Source of the DNA: Pseudomonas sp. H1h
GTDB taxonomy: Bacteria; Pseudomonadota; Gammaproteobacteria; Pseudomonadales; Pseudomonadaceae
Assembly (NCBI RefSeq): GCF_000633255.1
Contig: NZ_AYMJ01000034.1
Location: 1 to 64,000, forward strand
Length of the DNA stretch: 64,000 nt
Direction: 5' to 3'
The translations under genes and the position numbers were made by a program. The first letter of the stretch is position 1, and the number at the start of each line of letters is the position of its first letter. The notes below the pieces were generated by a model. The model worked only from the letters and a program-made list of their open reading frames with translations, was not told the DNA's origin and searched no databases. Below, piece after piece: positions 6,999-16,052 of the stretch.

Positions 6999-7721
6999 TC
7001 AGGCCGCTTCTGGCTTGTGCGCCACAAAACGCATCATCCACTCCGCAACTGTGGTGCCATGGTGTTCCTGCTCCAGGCTGGCGACGCCTTTAGAGTAGAT
7101 CTGTGAACCCAGCGCTTCCTGGCGCAGTTCCAGCAGCGCCCGCGAATAGTCGTGAATGAATTCCGGATGGCCCTGGAAGCACAGCACCTGATCGTTGATG
7201 TGATACGCGGCAAACGGGCAGAAATCGCTGGAAGCGATGACGGTGGCGTTTTCCGGCAGCGCGGTGACTTGATCCTGGTGACTGATCAGCAGCGTCAGCT
7301 CTTCGCGTACCGGGCTCATCCACGGCGCCTTGGCCGCCAGTTTGTAGTTGTGGGTGCCGACACCCCAGCCCTGAGTGGCGCGCTCACTCTTGCCGCCCAG
7401 CAGCAGCGCCAGCAGTTGATGGCCGAAGCACACGCCGAGCAGCTTGTCGCCACGCTCGTAACGGGTCAGCAGGTATTGCTTGAGGGTCTGGATCCACGGG
7501 TCGGTGCCGAACGAATCAGCCTTGCTGCCGGTGATCAGGTACGCGTCAAACGTCTGGTCGTCGCTCGGGTATTCGCCCTGCATCACGTTGTACACGGTGA
7601 ACTCGGCGGCAATCGGTTGCTGCGAGAACAGGCGCTGGAACATCTGCCCGTAACCCTGATATTGATCGACCAGTTCCGGACGCAGGATGTCGGTTTCCAG
7701 AATGCAGATGCGTAGCGACAT
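6999..7721 (-). CDS. Class I glutamine amidotransferase-like protein
   Basis: 240 residues from the ATG at 7721 (MSLRICILETDIL). The nucleophile elbow GVCFGHQ near residue 95 and the GHPEF histidine/glutamate pair near residue 185 complete the class I amidotransferase triad. The domain stands alone, without a synthetase partner. Related stand-alone proteins act on gamma-glutamyl amides; I recall a P. aeruginosa relative (PA1742) proposed as a gamma-glutamyl-GABA hydrolase in polyamine catabolism, which is a possibility, not a demonstrated identity. It lies downstream of the fadB-like gene on the same strand, 95 bases away. Confidence 0.88.
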   Translation of the reverse strand: MSLRICILETDILRPELVDQYQGYGQMFQRLFSQQPIAAEFTVYNVMQGEYPSDDQTFDAYLITGSKADSFGTDPWIQTLKQYLLTRYERGDKLLGVCFGHQLLALLLGGKSERATQGWGVGTHNYKLAAKAPWMSPVREELTLLISHQDQVTALPENATVIASSDFCPFAAYHINDQVLCFQGHPEFIHDYSRALLELRQEALGSQIYSKGVASLEQEHHGTTVAEWMMRFVAHKPEAA

Positions 7722-7816
7722 AAAAAATACCTGACACGTGATGGGAATAATGAACACCCCAGAGCCTGCCTTGAAACACCCCGGCAAGGCAAGCCCCGTA
7801 GCGTTCACCCGATCAC

Positions 7817-9961
7817 TTAAAACAGCTCGCCTTTCGCGGCTTTTTCCAGCAACAACGCCGGCGGCGTAAAGCGCTCGCCATATTGCTCGGCCAGATACTG
7901 CGCACGCGCGACGAAGTCCTGCACCCCGTACTGATTGATGAACTGCAGCGCACCACCGGTCCATGCGGCAAAACCGATGCCGAAGATCGAGCCGATGTTG
8001 GCGTCCGCCGTCGAGGTCAGCACGCCCTCCTCCACACAGCGCACGGTTTCGAGGGCCTGCACGAACAGCAGACGATCACGCACATCCTTGGGCGAAATCT
8101 GCCCGCCGGCTTTCTCGAAACGCGTCTTCAGCTCAGGCCACAGATGCTTCTGACCACCCACTGGATAATCGTAGAAGCCAACGCCGGCGGCTTTGCCCGG
8201 ACGCTTGTATTCATTGAGCAGCAAGTCAATCACGGCGAACGCCGGATGCTCTATCAGCGGTTTCCCTTCTGCTTGCAGGTCTTTGGCCGTTTGCTGGCGG
8301 ATATGGCTCATCAGGCTGAGGGAAACTTCGTCGGAGATCGCCAGTGGCCCGACCGGCATCCCGGCCTTGCGCGCTTCGGTCTCGATCATCGGCGCACTCA
8401 CGCCCTCGCCGAGCATGGCAATGCCTTCGTTGGTAAAGGTGCCAAACACCCGTGAGGTAAAGAAGCCGCGACTGTCGTTGACCACGATCGGGGTTTTCTT
8501 GATTTGCAGGACGAAGTCAAAACCCCGCGCCAGGGTTTCATCGCTGGTCTGCGCGCCTTTGATGATTTCCACCAGCGGCATTTTTTCCACCGGACTGAAA
8601 AAATGCAGGCCGATGAACTTGCTCCGATCCGGCACTGCCGTCGCCAGGCCGGTGATCGGCAAGGTTGAGGTATTGGAGGCAATCACCGCCTCGGCCCCGA
8701 CCACTAGCTGCGCCGCCGCCGAGACTTTGGCTTTCAGCTCGCGATCCTCGAACACCGCTTCGATGATCAGGTCGCAGCCCGCCAGATCGGCATCATTTTC
8801 GCTGGGCTGAATCCGCGCCAGCACCGCTTCGCGTTTTTCGGCGGTCATCTGGCCCCGGGGGACTTTCTTGTCGAGCAATGCCGCCGAATGCGCCTTGCCC
8901 TTCTCGGCCGCCGCCAGGTTGATGTCCTTGAGCACCACGTCGATGCCGGCCGAGGCGCTGACGAAAGCGATCCCCGCGCCCATCATGCCCGCGCCGAGCA
9001 CGCCGACCTTGCGCGTGACATAGGGCGCAAAGCCCTGCGGCCGCGAGCCACCGGCGTTGATTTCGTTGAGCTGAAACCAGAAGGTGCCGATCAGGTTTTT
9101 CGAGATTTGCCCGGTGGTCAATTCGGTGAAGTAACGGGTTTCGATCAAGTGCGCGGTGTCGAAGTCCACCTGCGCGCCCTCCACCGCCGCACAGAGAATT
9201 TTCTCCGGGGCCGGCAGCGTGCCCTGGGTTTTCGCCCGCAGGATCGATGGCGCAATCGCCAGCATTTGCGCAACTTTCGGATTCGACGGCGTGCCGCCGG
9301 GGATCTGATAGCCCTTCACGTCCCAACGCTGCACGGCGTTCGGATTCGCGACAATCCATGCGCGGGCCTTGGCCACCAGTTCGTCAAGATTCGCCGCCAG
9401 CTCATCGATCAAACCGGCCTGCAACGCCTGCTGTGGGCGTACCTTTTTGCCTTCGAGCAGATACGGCAGGGCTTTTTCGATGCCGAGCATGCGCACCATG
9501 CGCACCACCCCGCCGCCGCCCGGCAGCAAGCCCAGTGTCACTTCCGGCAGCCCGAGTTGCACCGTTGCATCATCCAGCGCCACCCGGTAATGGCAGGCCA
9601 GGCAGATTTCCCAGCCACCGCCGAGCGCCGCACCGTTGATCGCGGCGACCACCGGTTTGCCGAGGGTTTCCAGGGTGCGCAGTTGCCCCTTGAGGCTCAG
9701 CACCATGTCATAGAACGCTTTGGCTTCGGGTTTGCCGACCTTGATCAGCTCATTGAGGTCGCCGCCGGCAAAGAAGGTTTTTTTCGCCGAGGTGATGATG
9801 ACCCCGGCGATGCTGTCCTTTTCCGCCAGCAAGCGTTCAACGCAGGCGCCCATGGCCTGGCGGTACACGGCGTTCATGGTGTTGGCGCTCTGGCCCGGCA
9901 TGTCGATGGTCAGCACGACGATGCCGTCCTGGCCTTTTTCGTAACGAATGGCTTCGCTCAT
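7817..9961 (-). CDS. Fatty-acid oxidation complex alpha subunit (enoyl-CoA hydratase / 3-hydroxyacyl-CoA dehydrogenase)
   Basis: 714 residues, the normal size of FadB/FadJ. The N-terminal crotonase domain has oxyanion loops FFAGGDLNE near 63 and NGAALGGGWE near 108, with catalytic Glu in LGLPEVTLGLLPGGGG. The middle Rossmann domain has GVLGAGMMGAGIA near 318 and the dehydrogenase block GLHFFSPVEKMPLVEI. Together they do steps 2 and 3 of beta-oxidation. The thiolase gene lies 24 bases upstream in the same operon, giving a two-subunit complex. Pseudomonas also has a canonical fadBA elsewhere, so this is a second set, similar to the PA1736-PA1737 pair as I recall it. Confidence 0.95.
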   Translation of the reverse strand: MSEAIRYEKGQDGIVVLTIDMPGQSANTMNAVYRQAMGACVERLLAEKDSIAGVIITSAKKTFFAGGDLNELIKVGKPEAKAFYDMVLSLKGQLRTLETLGKPVVAAINGAALGGGWEICLACHYRVALDDATVQLGLPEVTLGLLPGGGGVVRMVRMLGIEKALPYLLEGKKVRPQQALQAGLIDELAANLDELVAKARAWIVANPNAVQRWDVKGYQIPGGTPSNPKVAQMLAIAPSILRAKTQGTLPAPEKILCAAVEGAQVDFDTAHLIETRYFTELTTGQISKNLIGTFWFQLNEINAGGSRPQGFAPYVTRKVGVLGAGMMGAGIAFVSASAGIDVVLKDINLAAAEKGKAHSAALLDKKVPRGQMTAEKREAVLARIQPSENDADLAGCDLIIEAVFEDRELKAKVSAAAQLVVGAEAVIASNTSTLPITGLATAVPDRSKFIGLHFFSPVEKMPLVEIIKGAQTSDETLARGFDFVLQIKKTPIVVNDSRGFFTSRVFGTFTNEGIAMLGEGVSAPMIETEARKAGMPVGPLAISDEVSLSLMSHIRQQTAKDLQAEGKPLIEHPAFAVIDLLLNEYKRPGKAAGVGFYDYPVGGQKHLWPELKTRFEKAGGQISPKDVRDRLLFVQALETVRCVEEGVLTSTADANIGSIFGIGFAAWTGGALQFINQYGVQDFVARAQYLAEQYGERFTPPALLLEKAAKGELF

Positions 9962-9985
9962 AACAAGGTTCCTTGAATTCGGGGC

Positions 9986-11191
9986 TCAGAGGCGTTCGAT
10001 GATGGTGGCAATGCCCATGCCGCCGCCGACGCACAGCGTCGCCAGACCGTAGCGCAGGCGCCGGGCTTCCAGTTCATCGAGCAGGGTGCCGAGGATCGCG
10101 CAACCGGTGGCGCCCAGCGGGTGGCCCATGGCGATGGAGCCGCCATTGACGTTGACCTTGTCCGGGTCCACCGCCATGTCCTTGATGAACTTGAGCACCA
10201 CCGAGGCAAATGCTTCGTTGACCTCGAACAGATCGATGTCCTCCACGCGCAAGCCAGCCTTGGCCAGCGCCTTGCGGGTGGCCGGTGCCGGGCCGGTGAG
10301 CATGATCGTCGGGTCAGTGCTGGTCACCGCCGTGGCAACGATTCGCGCCCGTGGTTGCAGGCCGAGCGCGCGGCCCTTGGCTTCGGAGCCGATCAACATC
10401 AGCGCCGCACCGTCGACGATCCCGGAGCTGTTGCCCGGCGTGTGCACGTGGTTGATCCGCTCGACGTGGCTATAGACCCGCAGCGCCGTAGCATCGAAAC
10501 CCATCTGGCCGATCATTTCGAAACTCGGCTTGAGCTTGCCGAGGCCCTCCATGGTCGACTCGGCCCGAATGAATTCGTCGTGGTCGAGCAGGATGATGCC
10601 GTTCTGATCCTGCACCGGCACCAGCGACTTGTTGAACGAGCCGTCAGCCCGCGCCCGCGCCGCTTTTTGTTGCGAGTGCAGCGCGTAGGCATCGACGTCC
10701 TCACGGCTGAAGCCTTCCAGGGTAGCAATCAGGTCCGCGCCCACGCCCTGCGGGGTGAAGTGGCTGTGCAGGTTGGTTTGCGGATCCAGCGCCCAGGCGC
10801 CGCCATCACTGCCCATCGGCACCCGCGACATCGACTCGACGCCGCCGACCACCACCAGGTCTTCGAATCCGGAACGGACTTTCATCGCGCCAAGGTTCAC
10901 CGCCTCCAGACCCGAAGCGCAGAAACGGTTGATCTGCACGCCGGCGACGCTGACATCCCAATCAGCTACCTGCACCGCGGTCTTGGCAATGTCCGAACCC
11001 TGATCGCCAATCGGCGTGACGCAGCCGAGCACCACGTCATCGATCTGACTGGTGTCCAGCGCGGTACGGCTTTGCAGTGCGGTCAACAACCCGGCGACCA
11101 GATTCACCGGTTTGACGCTGTGCAGCGCGCCATCGGCCTTGCCTTTGCCGCGGGGCGTGCGTAACGCATCGAAAATCAAAGCTTGGGTCAT
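9986..11191 (-). CDS. Acetyl-CoA acyltransferase (thiolase, FadA/FadI-like)
   Basis: 401 residues. Thiolase residues are all present: acylated Cys in NRFCASGLEA at residue 91, NEAFA, the histidine block GHPLGATGCAILGTLL near 355, and the second cysteine in TLCVGGGMGIA near 386. It catalyses thiolytic cleavage of 3-ketoacyl-CoA, the last step of beta-oxidation. It is the first gene of the two-gene operon with the alpha subunit. The degradative direction is inferred from that partner. Confidence 0.95.
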   Translation of the reverse strand: MTQALIFDALRTPRGKGKADGALHSVKPVNLVAGLLTALQSRTALDTSQIDDVVLGCVTPIGDQGSDIAKTAVQVADWDVSVAGVQINRFCASGLEAVNLGAMKVRSGFEDLVVVGGVESMSRVPMGSDGGAWALDPQTNLHSHFTPQGVGADLIATLEGFSREDVDAYALHSQQKAARARADGSFNKSLVPVQDQNGIILLDHDEFIRAESTMEGLGKLKPSFEMIGQMGFDATALRVYSHVERINHVHTPGNSSGIVDGAALMLIGSEAKGRALGLQPRARIVATAVTSTDPTIMLTGPAPATRKALAKAGLRVEDIDLFEVNEAFASVVLKFIKDMAVDPDKVNVNGGSIAMGHPLGATGCAILGTLLDELEARRLRYGLATLCVGGGMGIATIIERL

Positions 11192-11584
11192 GACGTCCTC
11201 GAACCTGTGCGGTGAGTGAATTTCGTGCTGTCACTGTTGTCCCGCGCCGTCGAGGATTCAATGACCACAGCGCTCAATGACGTTGACGCGCACGCTCAGA
11301 CGGACGGTCATTCAGCATCGGGTGAACCGGTTCAGGTCGGCGAGTTGTCTAGCAAGCGGGCGGCGAAGAAGCTGGCAATGCGCCTCATGCGTTTTTTATC
11401 GCTAGCAGCAGCGAATACATACGAAATGGATCTAAGCCGCGCGTGACGCGGGCTCTAAGGTAGTACATGTACGTCAGGGTCGTCGGGTTTTGCCGGGGCC
11501 GGCGTTCTTCAACAGGAAGTGCAGCGTTTGCCGTCATGGATATGCAGGCAAACATCAGGAAATAACAATAAAGGCGGTCAAGCC
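11192..11584. other. Intergenic stretch between the thiolase gene and the small membrane ORF
   Basis: Holds the thiolase promoter region and one weak candidate ORF (11261-11446). I found no PsrA-type palindrome, terminator or repeat. Confidence 0.5.
11261..11446 (+). CDS. Doubtful small ORF (61 aa)
   Basis: ATG with a good CGAGGA ribosome site opens 61 codons starting MTTALNDVDAHAQ. The first half is acidic/polar, the second half basic (SSKRAAKKLAMRLMRFL). No family recognised. Kept only because of the ribosome site; it may be a chance frame in the thiolase upstream region. Confidence 0.3.
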   Translation: MTTALNDVDAHAQTDGHSASGEPVQVGELSSKRAAKKLAMRLMRFLSLAAANTYEMDLSRA

Positions 11585-11680
11585 ATGTTCAAACAACCGA
11601 AAGTACGTCAAGCAGGGCTCATTCTTTTCGCCACGACGCTGTTGTTGATTTTGCCCAACCTCACCAAGGTCATTGGCTGA
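11585..11680 (+). CDS. Putative single-pass mini membrane protein (31 aa)
   Basis: ATG to TGA, 31 residues: a basic start (MFKQPKVRQ) followed by one hydrophobic helix (AGLILFATTLLLILPNL) and a short tail. The charge pattern predicts the N-terminus inside. Ribosome site is weak. Such a clean positive-inside helix in so short a frame is unlikely by chance but needs comparison with relatives. It precedes the cytochrome c gene in the same direction. Confidence 0.45.
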   Translation: MFKQPKVRQAGLILFATTLLLILPNLTKVIG

Positions 11681-11775
11681 CTCAAGCGGCAGGCGCCCGT
11701 TATCGCCACATAAAATATGACTGGCCCGCTACCCGGGCCAGCGTGGCTGTGCCAACCTTTGCGCACTTGCACGAC

Positions 11776-12597
11776 ATGGACGGCGATCTCTTGAAAACGC
11801 TTATTGTGTTCTGGGCCTTGCTACTGAGCATGCCTTTGTCTGCCGCACAGCTGGATTTACAACTGGGCGCCACCAGCCGCACCTGGCAGACCGCGGAACT
11901 GCTAAAGCATCCGCAGGCGCAAACCCTCACCATAAAAAATGATGTGTCCTACAAAAAGGACATGACTTATCGCGTCGTACCTGTGGCAGCGCTGCTCACC
12001 GGCATCAAACCGGACGATCACTTGCAGGCGGTGGCACTGGACGGATTTGCCGCCGAGCTGAGCGCTGCACCGCTGCTCAACAGCAAGGGCGCACGGGCGT
12101 GGCTGGCGATCGAGGACCCGGCGCAGCCGTGGCCACCACTGTCCGAGGGCAAACACAGTGCAGGGCCGTTCTATCTGGTGTGGACCGACCCGCAAGCCGG
12201 CAACATCAGCCCCGAGCAATGGCCGTTCGAAGTGGCGAGCATCAAGCGCATGGCGCCAGTGGCCGAGCGCTTCCCTGCCCTGTTGCCGGATTCCAAACTG
12301 AAAACCGATGACCCGGTGAATCAGGGTTTTGCGCTGTTCCAGAAGAACTGCCTGGCCTGCCATCGCTTGAATGGTGCTGGGGATGCGCAGTTCGGACCGG
12401 ACCTGAACATTCCGTTTAACCCCACCGAGTATTTCGGTGCAGATTTCCTCAAGCGTTACATTCGTGATCCGCAGAGCTTGCGTCAGTGGCCACAGGCGAA
12501 AATGCCGGGATTTTCGGTGGAGGTGTTGCCGGATGGGGATTTGCAGTTGTTGATTGGCTATTTGCAGCACATGGCTGGACGCAAGATCAAGCCTTGA
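11776..12597 (+). CDS. Periplasmic c-type cytochrome protein
   Basis: Begins with a signal peptide (MKTLIVFWALLLSMPLSAA). The start may be the ATG at 11776 or the TTG at 11791, which would begin exactly at MKTL; neither has a strong ribosome site. One haem-binding motif CLACH sits near residue 192, with a probable axial methionine in QAKMPGF near the C-terminus. The first 180 residues are a separate domain without haem motif that I do not recognise. Likely a periplasmic electron carrier or the haem part of an oxidoreductase; partner unknown. Confidence 0.85.
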   Translation: MDGDLLKTLIVFWALLLSMPLSAAQLDLQLGATSRTWQTAELLKHPQAQTLTIKNDVSYKKDMTYRVVPVAALLTGIKPDDHLQAVALDGFAAELSAAPLLNSKGARAWLAIEDPAQPWPPLSEGKHSAGPFYLVWTDPQAGNISPEQWPFEVASIKRMAPVAERFPALLPDSKLKTDDPVNQGFALFQKNCLACHRLNGAGDAQFGPDLNIPFNPTEYFGADFLKRYIRDPQSLRQWPQAKMPGFSVEVLPDGDLQLLIGYLQHMAGRKIKP

Positions 12598-12608
12598 TAC
12601 ATTTCCCC

Positions 12609-12638
12609 TGTGGGCGCGAGCAGGCTCGCTCCCACAGA
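12609..12638. repeat. Solo REP element
   Basis: TGTGGGCGCGAGCAGGCTCG followed by CTCCCACA, between two convergent genes. Confidence 0.75.
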
Positions 12639-12648
12639 GGGGCGGTGT

Positions 12649-13452
12649 TTACTGTTGTTGCACGGAGATAACCGGCGTCGGCGAGACAAACACCTTCGCA
12701 TGCATCTGCTCGCTCCCCCCGCCCCGACGCATGCCGCGTACCGGGCAGGCATCCAGGTAATCCAGGCCCACCGCCAATTTCAAATGTCGCTCTGGCCGGG
12801 CCAGTTCGTTGGTCACGTCAAAGCTGTACCAGGCGTCATCGAGCCACGCTTCAGCCCAGGCATGGCTGGCCAGATGCTCGCAATCTTCGCTGTACAGATA
12901 ACCCGAGACGTAGCGTGACGGGATCCCCAGGCTGCGCGCGCAGGCCAGGAAGGCATGGGTGTGATCCTGGCAAACTCCGGCACGCCCGGCGAAGGCTTCG
13001 GCCGCGCTGGTGTCGACTTCGGTGGAGCCCGGCGTGTAGGTCATGTGCTGGTTCAAGCCGTGCATCAGATCAATCAGCGCGGTGCGATCCCGCCGCTGTT
13101 TGCAGGATTTGTCGGCAAACGCCCGCAACGCCTCGTCGGCCTCGGTCAGACGGGTGAAGCGCAGGAACGGCAGCGCCGACTGACTCTCGTGTTCGGCTTC
13201 GCGCAACTCGTCGATGTCGACCTGGCCGCGCGCGCCGATGATGATCGCTTCGTGCGGCTCGTCCATGGTCAGCACATGCAGGATGTTGCCGAACGGATCG
13301 AGCTGGGCGCGCACCGGACGCGGCAGGTCGAGCTGCCAGCTCAACACGTGCTGACGCTCGCTGTCGTGCGGGGTCAGGCGCAGATACTGGATGCTCGCCC
13401 GCACCTGATCTTCATAGTGATAGGTGGTCTCGTGGCTTATGGAAAGTCTCAT
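12649..13452 (-). CDS. Transglutaminase-like cysteine protease/peptidase family protein
   Basis: 267 residues. The N-terminal beta-sandwich typical of bacterial transglutaminase-like proteins (SISHETTYHYEDQVRASIQYLRL) precedes the papain-like core, with Cys in AGVCQDHTHAFLA near 163, His in LASHAWAEAW near 200 and Asp in YSFDVTNEL. It overlaps the upstream alpha-E gene by four bases, so the two are translationally coupled. The triad of transglutaminase, alpha-E and circularly permuted ATP-grasp genes is widely conserved and predicted to make and process a peptide-like product, not yet known. Confidence 0.9.
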   Translation of the reverse strand: MRLSISHETTYHYEDQVRASIQYLRLTPHDSERQHVLSWQLDLPRPVRAQLDPFGNILHVLTMDEPHEAIIIGARGQVDIDELREAEHESQSALPFLRFTRLTEADEALRAFADKSCKQRRDRTALIDLMHGLNQHMTYTPGSTEVDTSAAEAFAGRAGVCQDHTHAFLACARSLGIPSRYVSGYLYSEDCEHLASHAWAEAWLDDAWYSFDVTNELARPERHLKLAVGLDYLDACPVRGMRRGGGSEQMHAKVFVSPTPVISVQQQ

Positions 13453-14399
13453 GCAGCCTCCAGGTATGAACTGTGAATGGCGTTGCCCAGCTGGCGCACC
13501 AGCGGGATGAATTCGGTGAGCCAGGCGTGCAGGCCTTCGGCAAGGATTTCGTTGATCCCGGTGTAACGCAGACGCGCGTCCATTTCAGCGGCCAGGCGCT
13601 GCGCCGGACGGCCGTTCGCCCCAGGTAACTGGGCGAGGATCTGGTCGATTTCCTCGGTGCAGGCCCGCAACGAGCGCGGCACATCGGCGCGCAACAGCAG
13701 CAGTTCGGCGACATGCCGGGCACCGGGGGCATCGCGGTAGATCTCGGTGTAGGCCTCGAACGATGAAAGAGCCCTCAGCAGCGCACTCCACTGGTAATAG
13801 GCGTGGGCAGTGCCGTCACTGACGGCTTCGGCCTGATCGCCGGCCATTTCATAGCGCGCGTCGAGCAGTCGCAACGTGTTGTCCGCGCGCTCGATGAAGG
13901 TGCCGAGGCGAATGAAGCGGAACGCATCGTTGCGCATGATGGTGCCGTAGGACGCACCACGAAACAGGTGCGAGCGTTCCTTGATCCACTCGCAGAAACG
14001 GCTCATGCCGTAACGGCCGAGGCCCTGCTCGGCGATCCCGCGAATCTCCAGCCACGTGGCGTTGATGTTTTCCCACATGTCCGCGGTGATCCGCCCGCGC
14101 ACCGCATGTGCACTGGCCCGCGCTGCGCCCAGGCAGCTGTAGATGCTCGCCGGGTTGGCCGCATCGAGGGCGAAAAAGTGCAGCAGGCGCTCGGCGTGCA
14201 GCTCACCGTGGCGCTCCAGGTAATCGTCAAGGGTACCGGTGATCAACAACGGCATGGCCAGTTCGTGCAGACCGTCGCCGCGACCGTCCTGCGGCATCAG
14301 CGACAGCGAATAGCTGACATCGAGCATCCGTGCGAGGTTTTCCGCCCGCTCCAGGTAACGCGACATCCAGTACAGATCCGAGGCAGTTCTACTTAACAT
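13449..14399 (-). CDS. Alpha-E domain protein
   Basis: 316 residues, almost wholly alpha-helical, opening MLSRTASDLYWMSRYLERAENLARMLDV as is usual for the alpha-E family. The family has no catalytic motif and is found next to ATP-grasp and transglutaminase genes, as here. Twelve bases separate it from the ATP-grasp gene upstream and it overlaps the transglutaminase gene downstream by four, so the three form one operon. Role: probably structural or substrate-binding partner of the ligase. Confidence 0.92.
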   Translation of the reverse strand: MLSRTASDLYWMSRYLERAENLARMLDVSYSLSLMPQDGRGDGLHELAMPLLITGTLDDYLERHGELHAERLLHFFALDAANPASIYSCLGAARASAHAVRGRITADMWENINATWLEIRGIAEQGLGRYGMSRFCEWIKERSHLFRGASYGTIMRNDAFRFIRLGTFIERADNTLRLLDARYEMAGDQAEAVSDGTAHAYYQWSALLRALSSFEAYTEIYRDAPGARHVAELLLLRADVPRSLRACTEEIDQILAQLPGANGRPAQRLAAEMDARLRYTGINEILAEGLHAWLTEFIPLVRQLGNAIHSSYLEAA

Positions 14400-14411
14400 G
14401 GCAAGCTTCCT

Positions 14412-15821
14412 TCAATCCTCGACCACCCAGGTGTCCTTGGTTCCGCCGCCCTGGGAGGAGTTCACCACCAGGGAGCCTTCACGCAGGGCGACACGGGTCA
14501 AACCGCCGGGCACAACCCGGGTTTCACGTCCGGACAAGACGAACGGACGCAGGTCGATATGGCGCGGCGCAATGCCGTTTTCGACAAAGGTCGGACAGGT
14601 CGACAGCGACAGCGTTGGCTGCGCGATGTACGCGTGGGGTTTGGCTTTGATCCGCTCGCGGAATGCATCGATTTCCGCGGTCGTCGCCGCTGGCCCTACG
14701 AGCATTCCGTAACCGCCGGAGCCCTGGGTTTCCTTGACCACCAGATCCGGAAGATTGGCCAGCACGTGGGAAAGTTCCGAGGGGTTGCGGCACTGCCAGG
14801 TCGGTACGTTCTTCAGGATCGGTTCTTCGTCGAGGTAGAAACGGATCATCTCGGTGACAAACGGGTAGACCGATTTGTCGTCCGCCACGCCGGTACCGAT
14901 GGCGTTGGCCAGCACCACGTTGCCCGAACGATACGACGACAACAGCCCCGGCACGCCGAGCATCGAGTCCGGGCGGAATGCCAGCGGGTCGAGGAACGCG
15001 TCGTCGAGACGGCGATAGATCACGTCCACCGCTTTCGGCCCGTCGGTGGTGCGCATGAAGACCTTGTCGTCACGCACGAACAGGTCCGCGCCCTCCACCA
15101 GTTCGACGCCCATTTCCCGCGCCAGAAACGCGTGTTCGAAGAATGCACTGTTGAAGCGCCCCGGCGTCAGCACCACCACGCTCGGGTCGTCGATCGGGCT
15201 TGAGCTTTTGAGGGTGTCGAGCAACAGGTTCGGATAATGGTCGATGGGCGCGATGCGCTGCGCGGCGAACAGCTCCGGGAACAGGCGCATCATCATCTTG
15301 CGGTCTTCGAGCATGTAGCTCACGCCGCTCGGAGTGCGCAGGTTGTCTTCAAGCACGTAGTAAGTGCCGTCGCCGTCGCGCACCAGATCGACACCGGAGA
15401 TGTGCGAATAGATATCGCGGTGCAGGTCCAGGCCCTGCATCGCCAACTGGTACTGCTCGTTGGCCAGCACCTGTTCGGCGGGGATGATCCCGGCCTTGAT
15501 GATGCGTTGCTCGTGATAAAGGTCGGCGAGGAACATGTTCAACGCCTTGACGCGCTGGATGCAGCCACGCTCGACGATCCGCCACTCGCTGGCGGGAATG
15601 CTGCGCGGAATGGTGTCGAAAGGAATCAGGCGCTCGGTGCCCTGCTCGTCCCCATAGAGCGTGAAAGTGATGCCGGCCCGGTGGAACAGCAGATCGGCCT
15701 CGCGTCGCCGTTGTGCCAGCAACTCGTCAGGCGTGTCGGCCAGCCAGCGGGCGAACTCCCGGTAATGCGGGCGGACCTGGCCGCCGGCATCGTACATTTC
15801 ATCAAAATAGGTGCGGATCAT
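14412..15821 (-). CDS. Circularly permuted ATP-grasp protein (peptide ligase-like)
   Basis: 469 residues from ATG 15821, which has AAGGAG at an ideal distance; an upstream in-frame start lacks a ribosome site. The family (type 2 circularly permuted ATP-grasp) is marked by MIRTYFDEMYDAGGQVRPHY at the start, FNMFLADLYHEQ-like segment, YYVLEDNLRTPSGVSYMLEDR, and the glycine-rich loop ETQGSGGYGMLVGP near 350. ATP-grasp enzymes form carboxylate-amine bonds through an acyl-phosphate. It leads the operon with the alpha-E and transglutaminase genes. Product unknown. Confidence 0.93.
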   Translation of the reverse strand: MIRTYFDEMYDAGGQVRPHYREFARWLADTPDELLAQRRREADLLFHRAGITFTLYGDEQGTERLIPFDTIPRSIPASEWRIVERGCIQRVKALNMFLADLYHEQRIIKAGIIPAEQVLANEQYQLAMQGLDLHRDIYSHISGVDLVRDGDGTYYVLEDNLRTPSGVSYMLEDRKMMMRLFPELFAAQRIAPIDHYPNLLLDTLKSSSPIDDPSVVVLTPGRFNSAFFEHAFLAREMGVELVEGADLFVRDDKVFMRTTDGPKAVDVIYRRLDDAFLDPLAFRPDSMLGVPGLLSSYRSGNVVLANAIGTGVADDKSVYPFVTEMIRFYLDEEPILKNVPTWQCRNPSELSHVLANLPDLVVKETQGSGGYGMLVGPAATTAEIDAFRERIKAKPHAYIAQPTLSLSTCPTFVENGIAPRHIDLRPFVLSGRETRVVPGGLTRVALREGSLVVNSSQGGGTKDTWVVED

Positions 15822-16052
15822 GCCGTACTCCTTGTCACCCGGACCTACAGGCCTTCGCAAGGCCCGTGCCAGCGGCATAAACGCTTTGATTTCAATCGGT
15901 TGGATAATCACGCCAGCCACACCGCACCATTGCTGTGCGGCAAATGCCCCAACCTGATCGCCCCCGCCTCATTGCGACGCAGTGCTGTCGCCTATCACCA
16001 GCATAGTCAGAGTTGATTTCACTGCTTGCGCCGGGCTGCGGATAATCGGCGC

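Noticed and set aside
11719..11740. Inverted repeat CTGGCCCG/CGGGCCAG as terminator
   Set aside because: No adequate T-run on either strand and no gene that clearly needs it; left unassigned.
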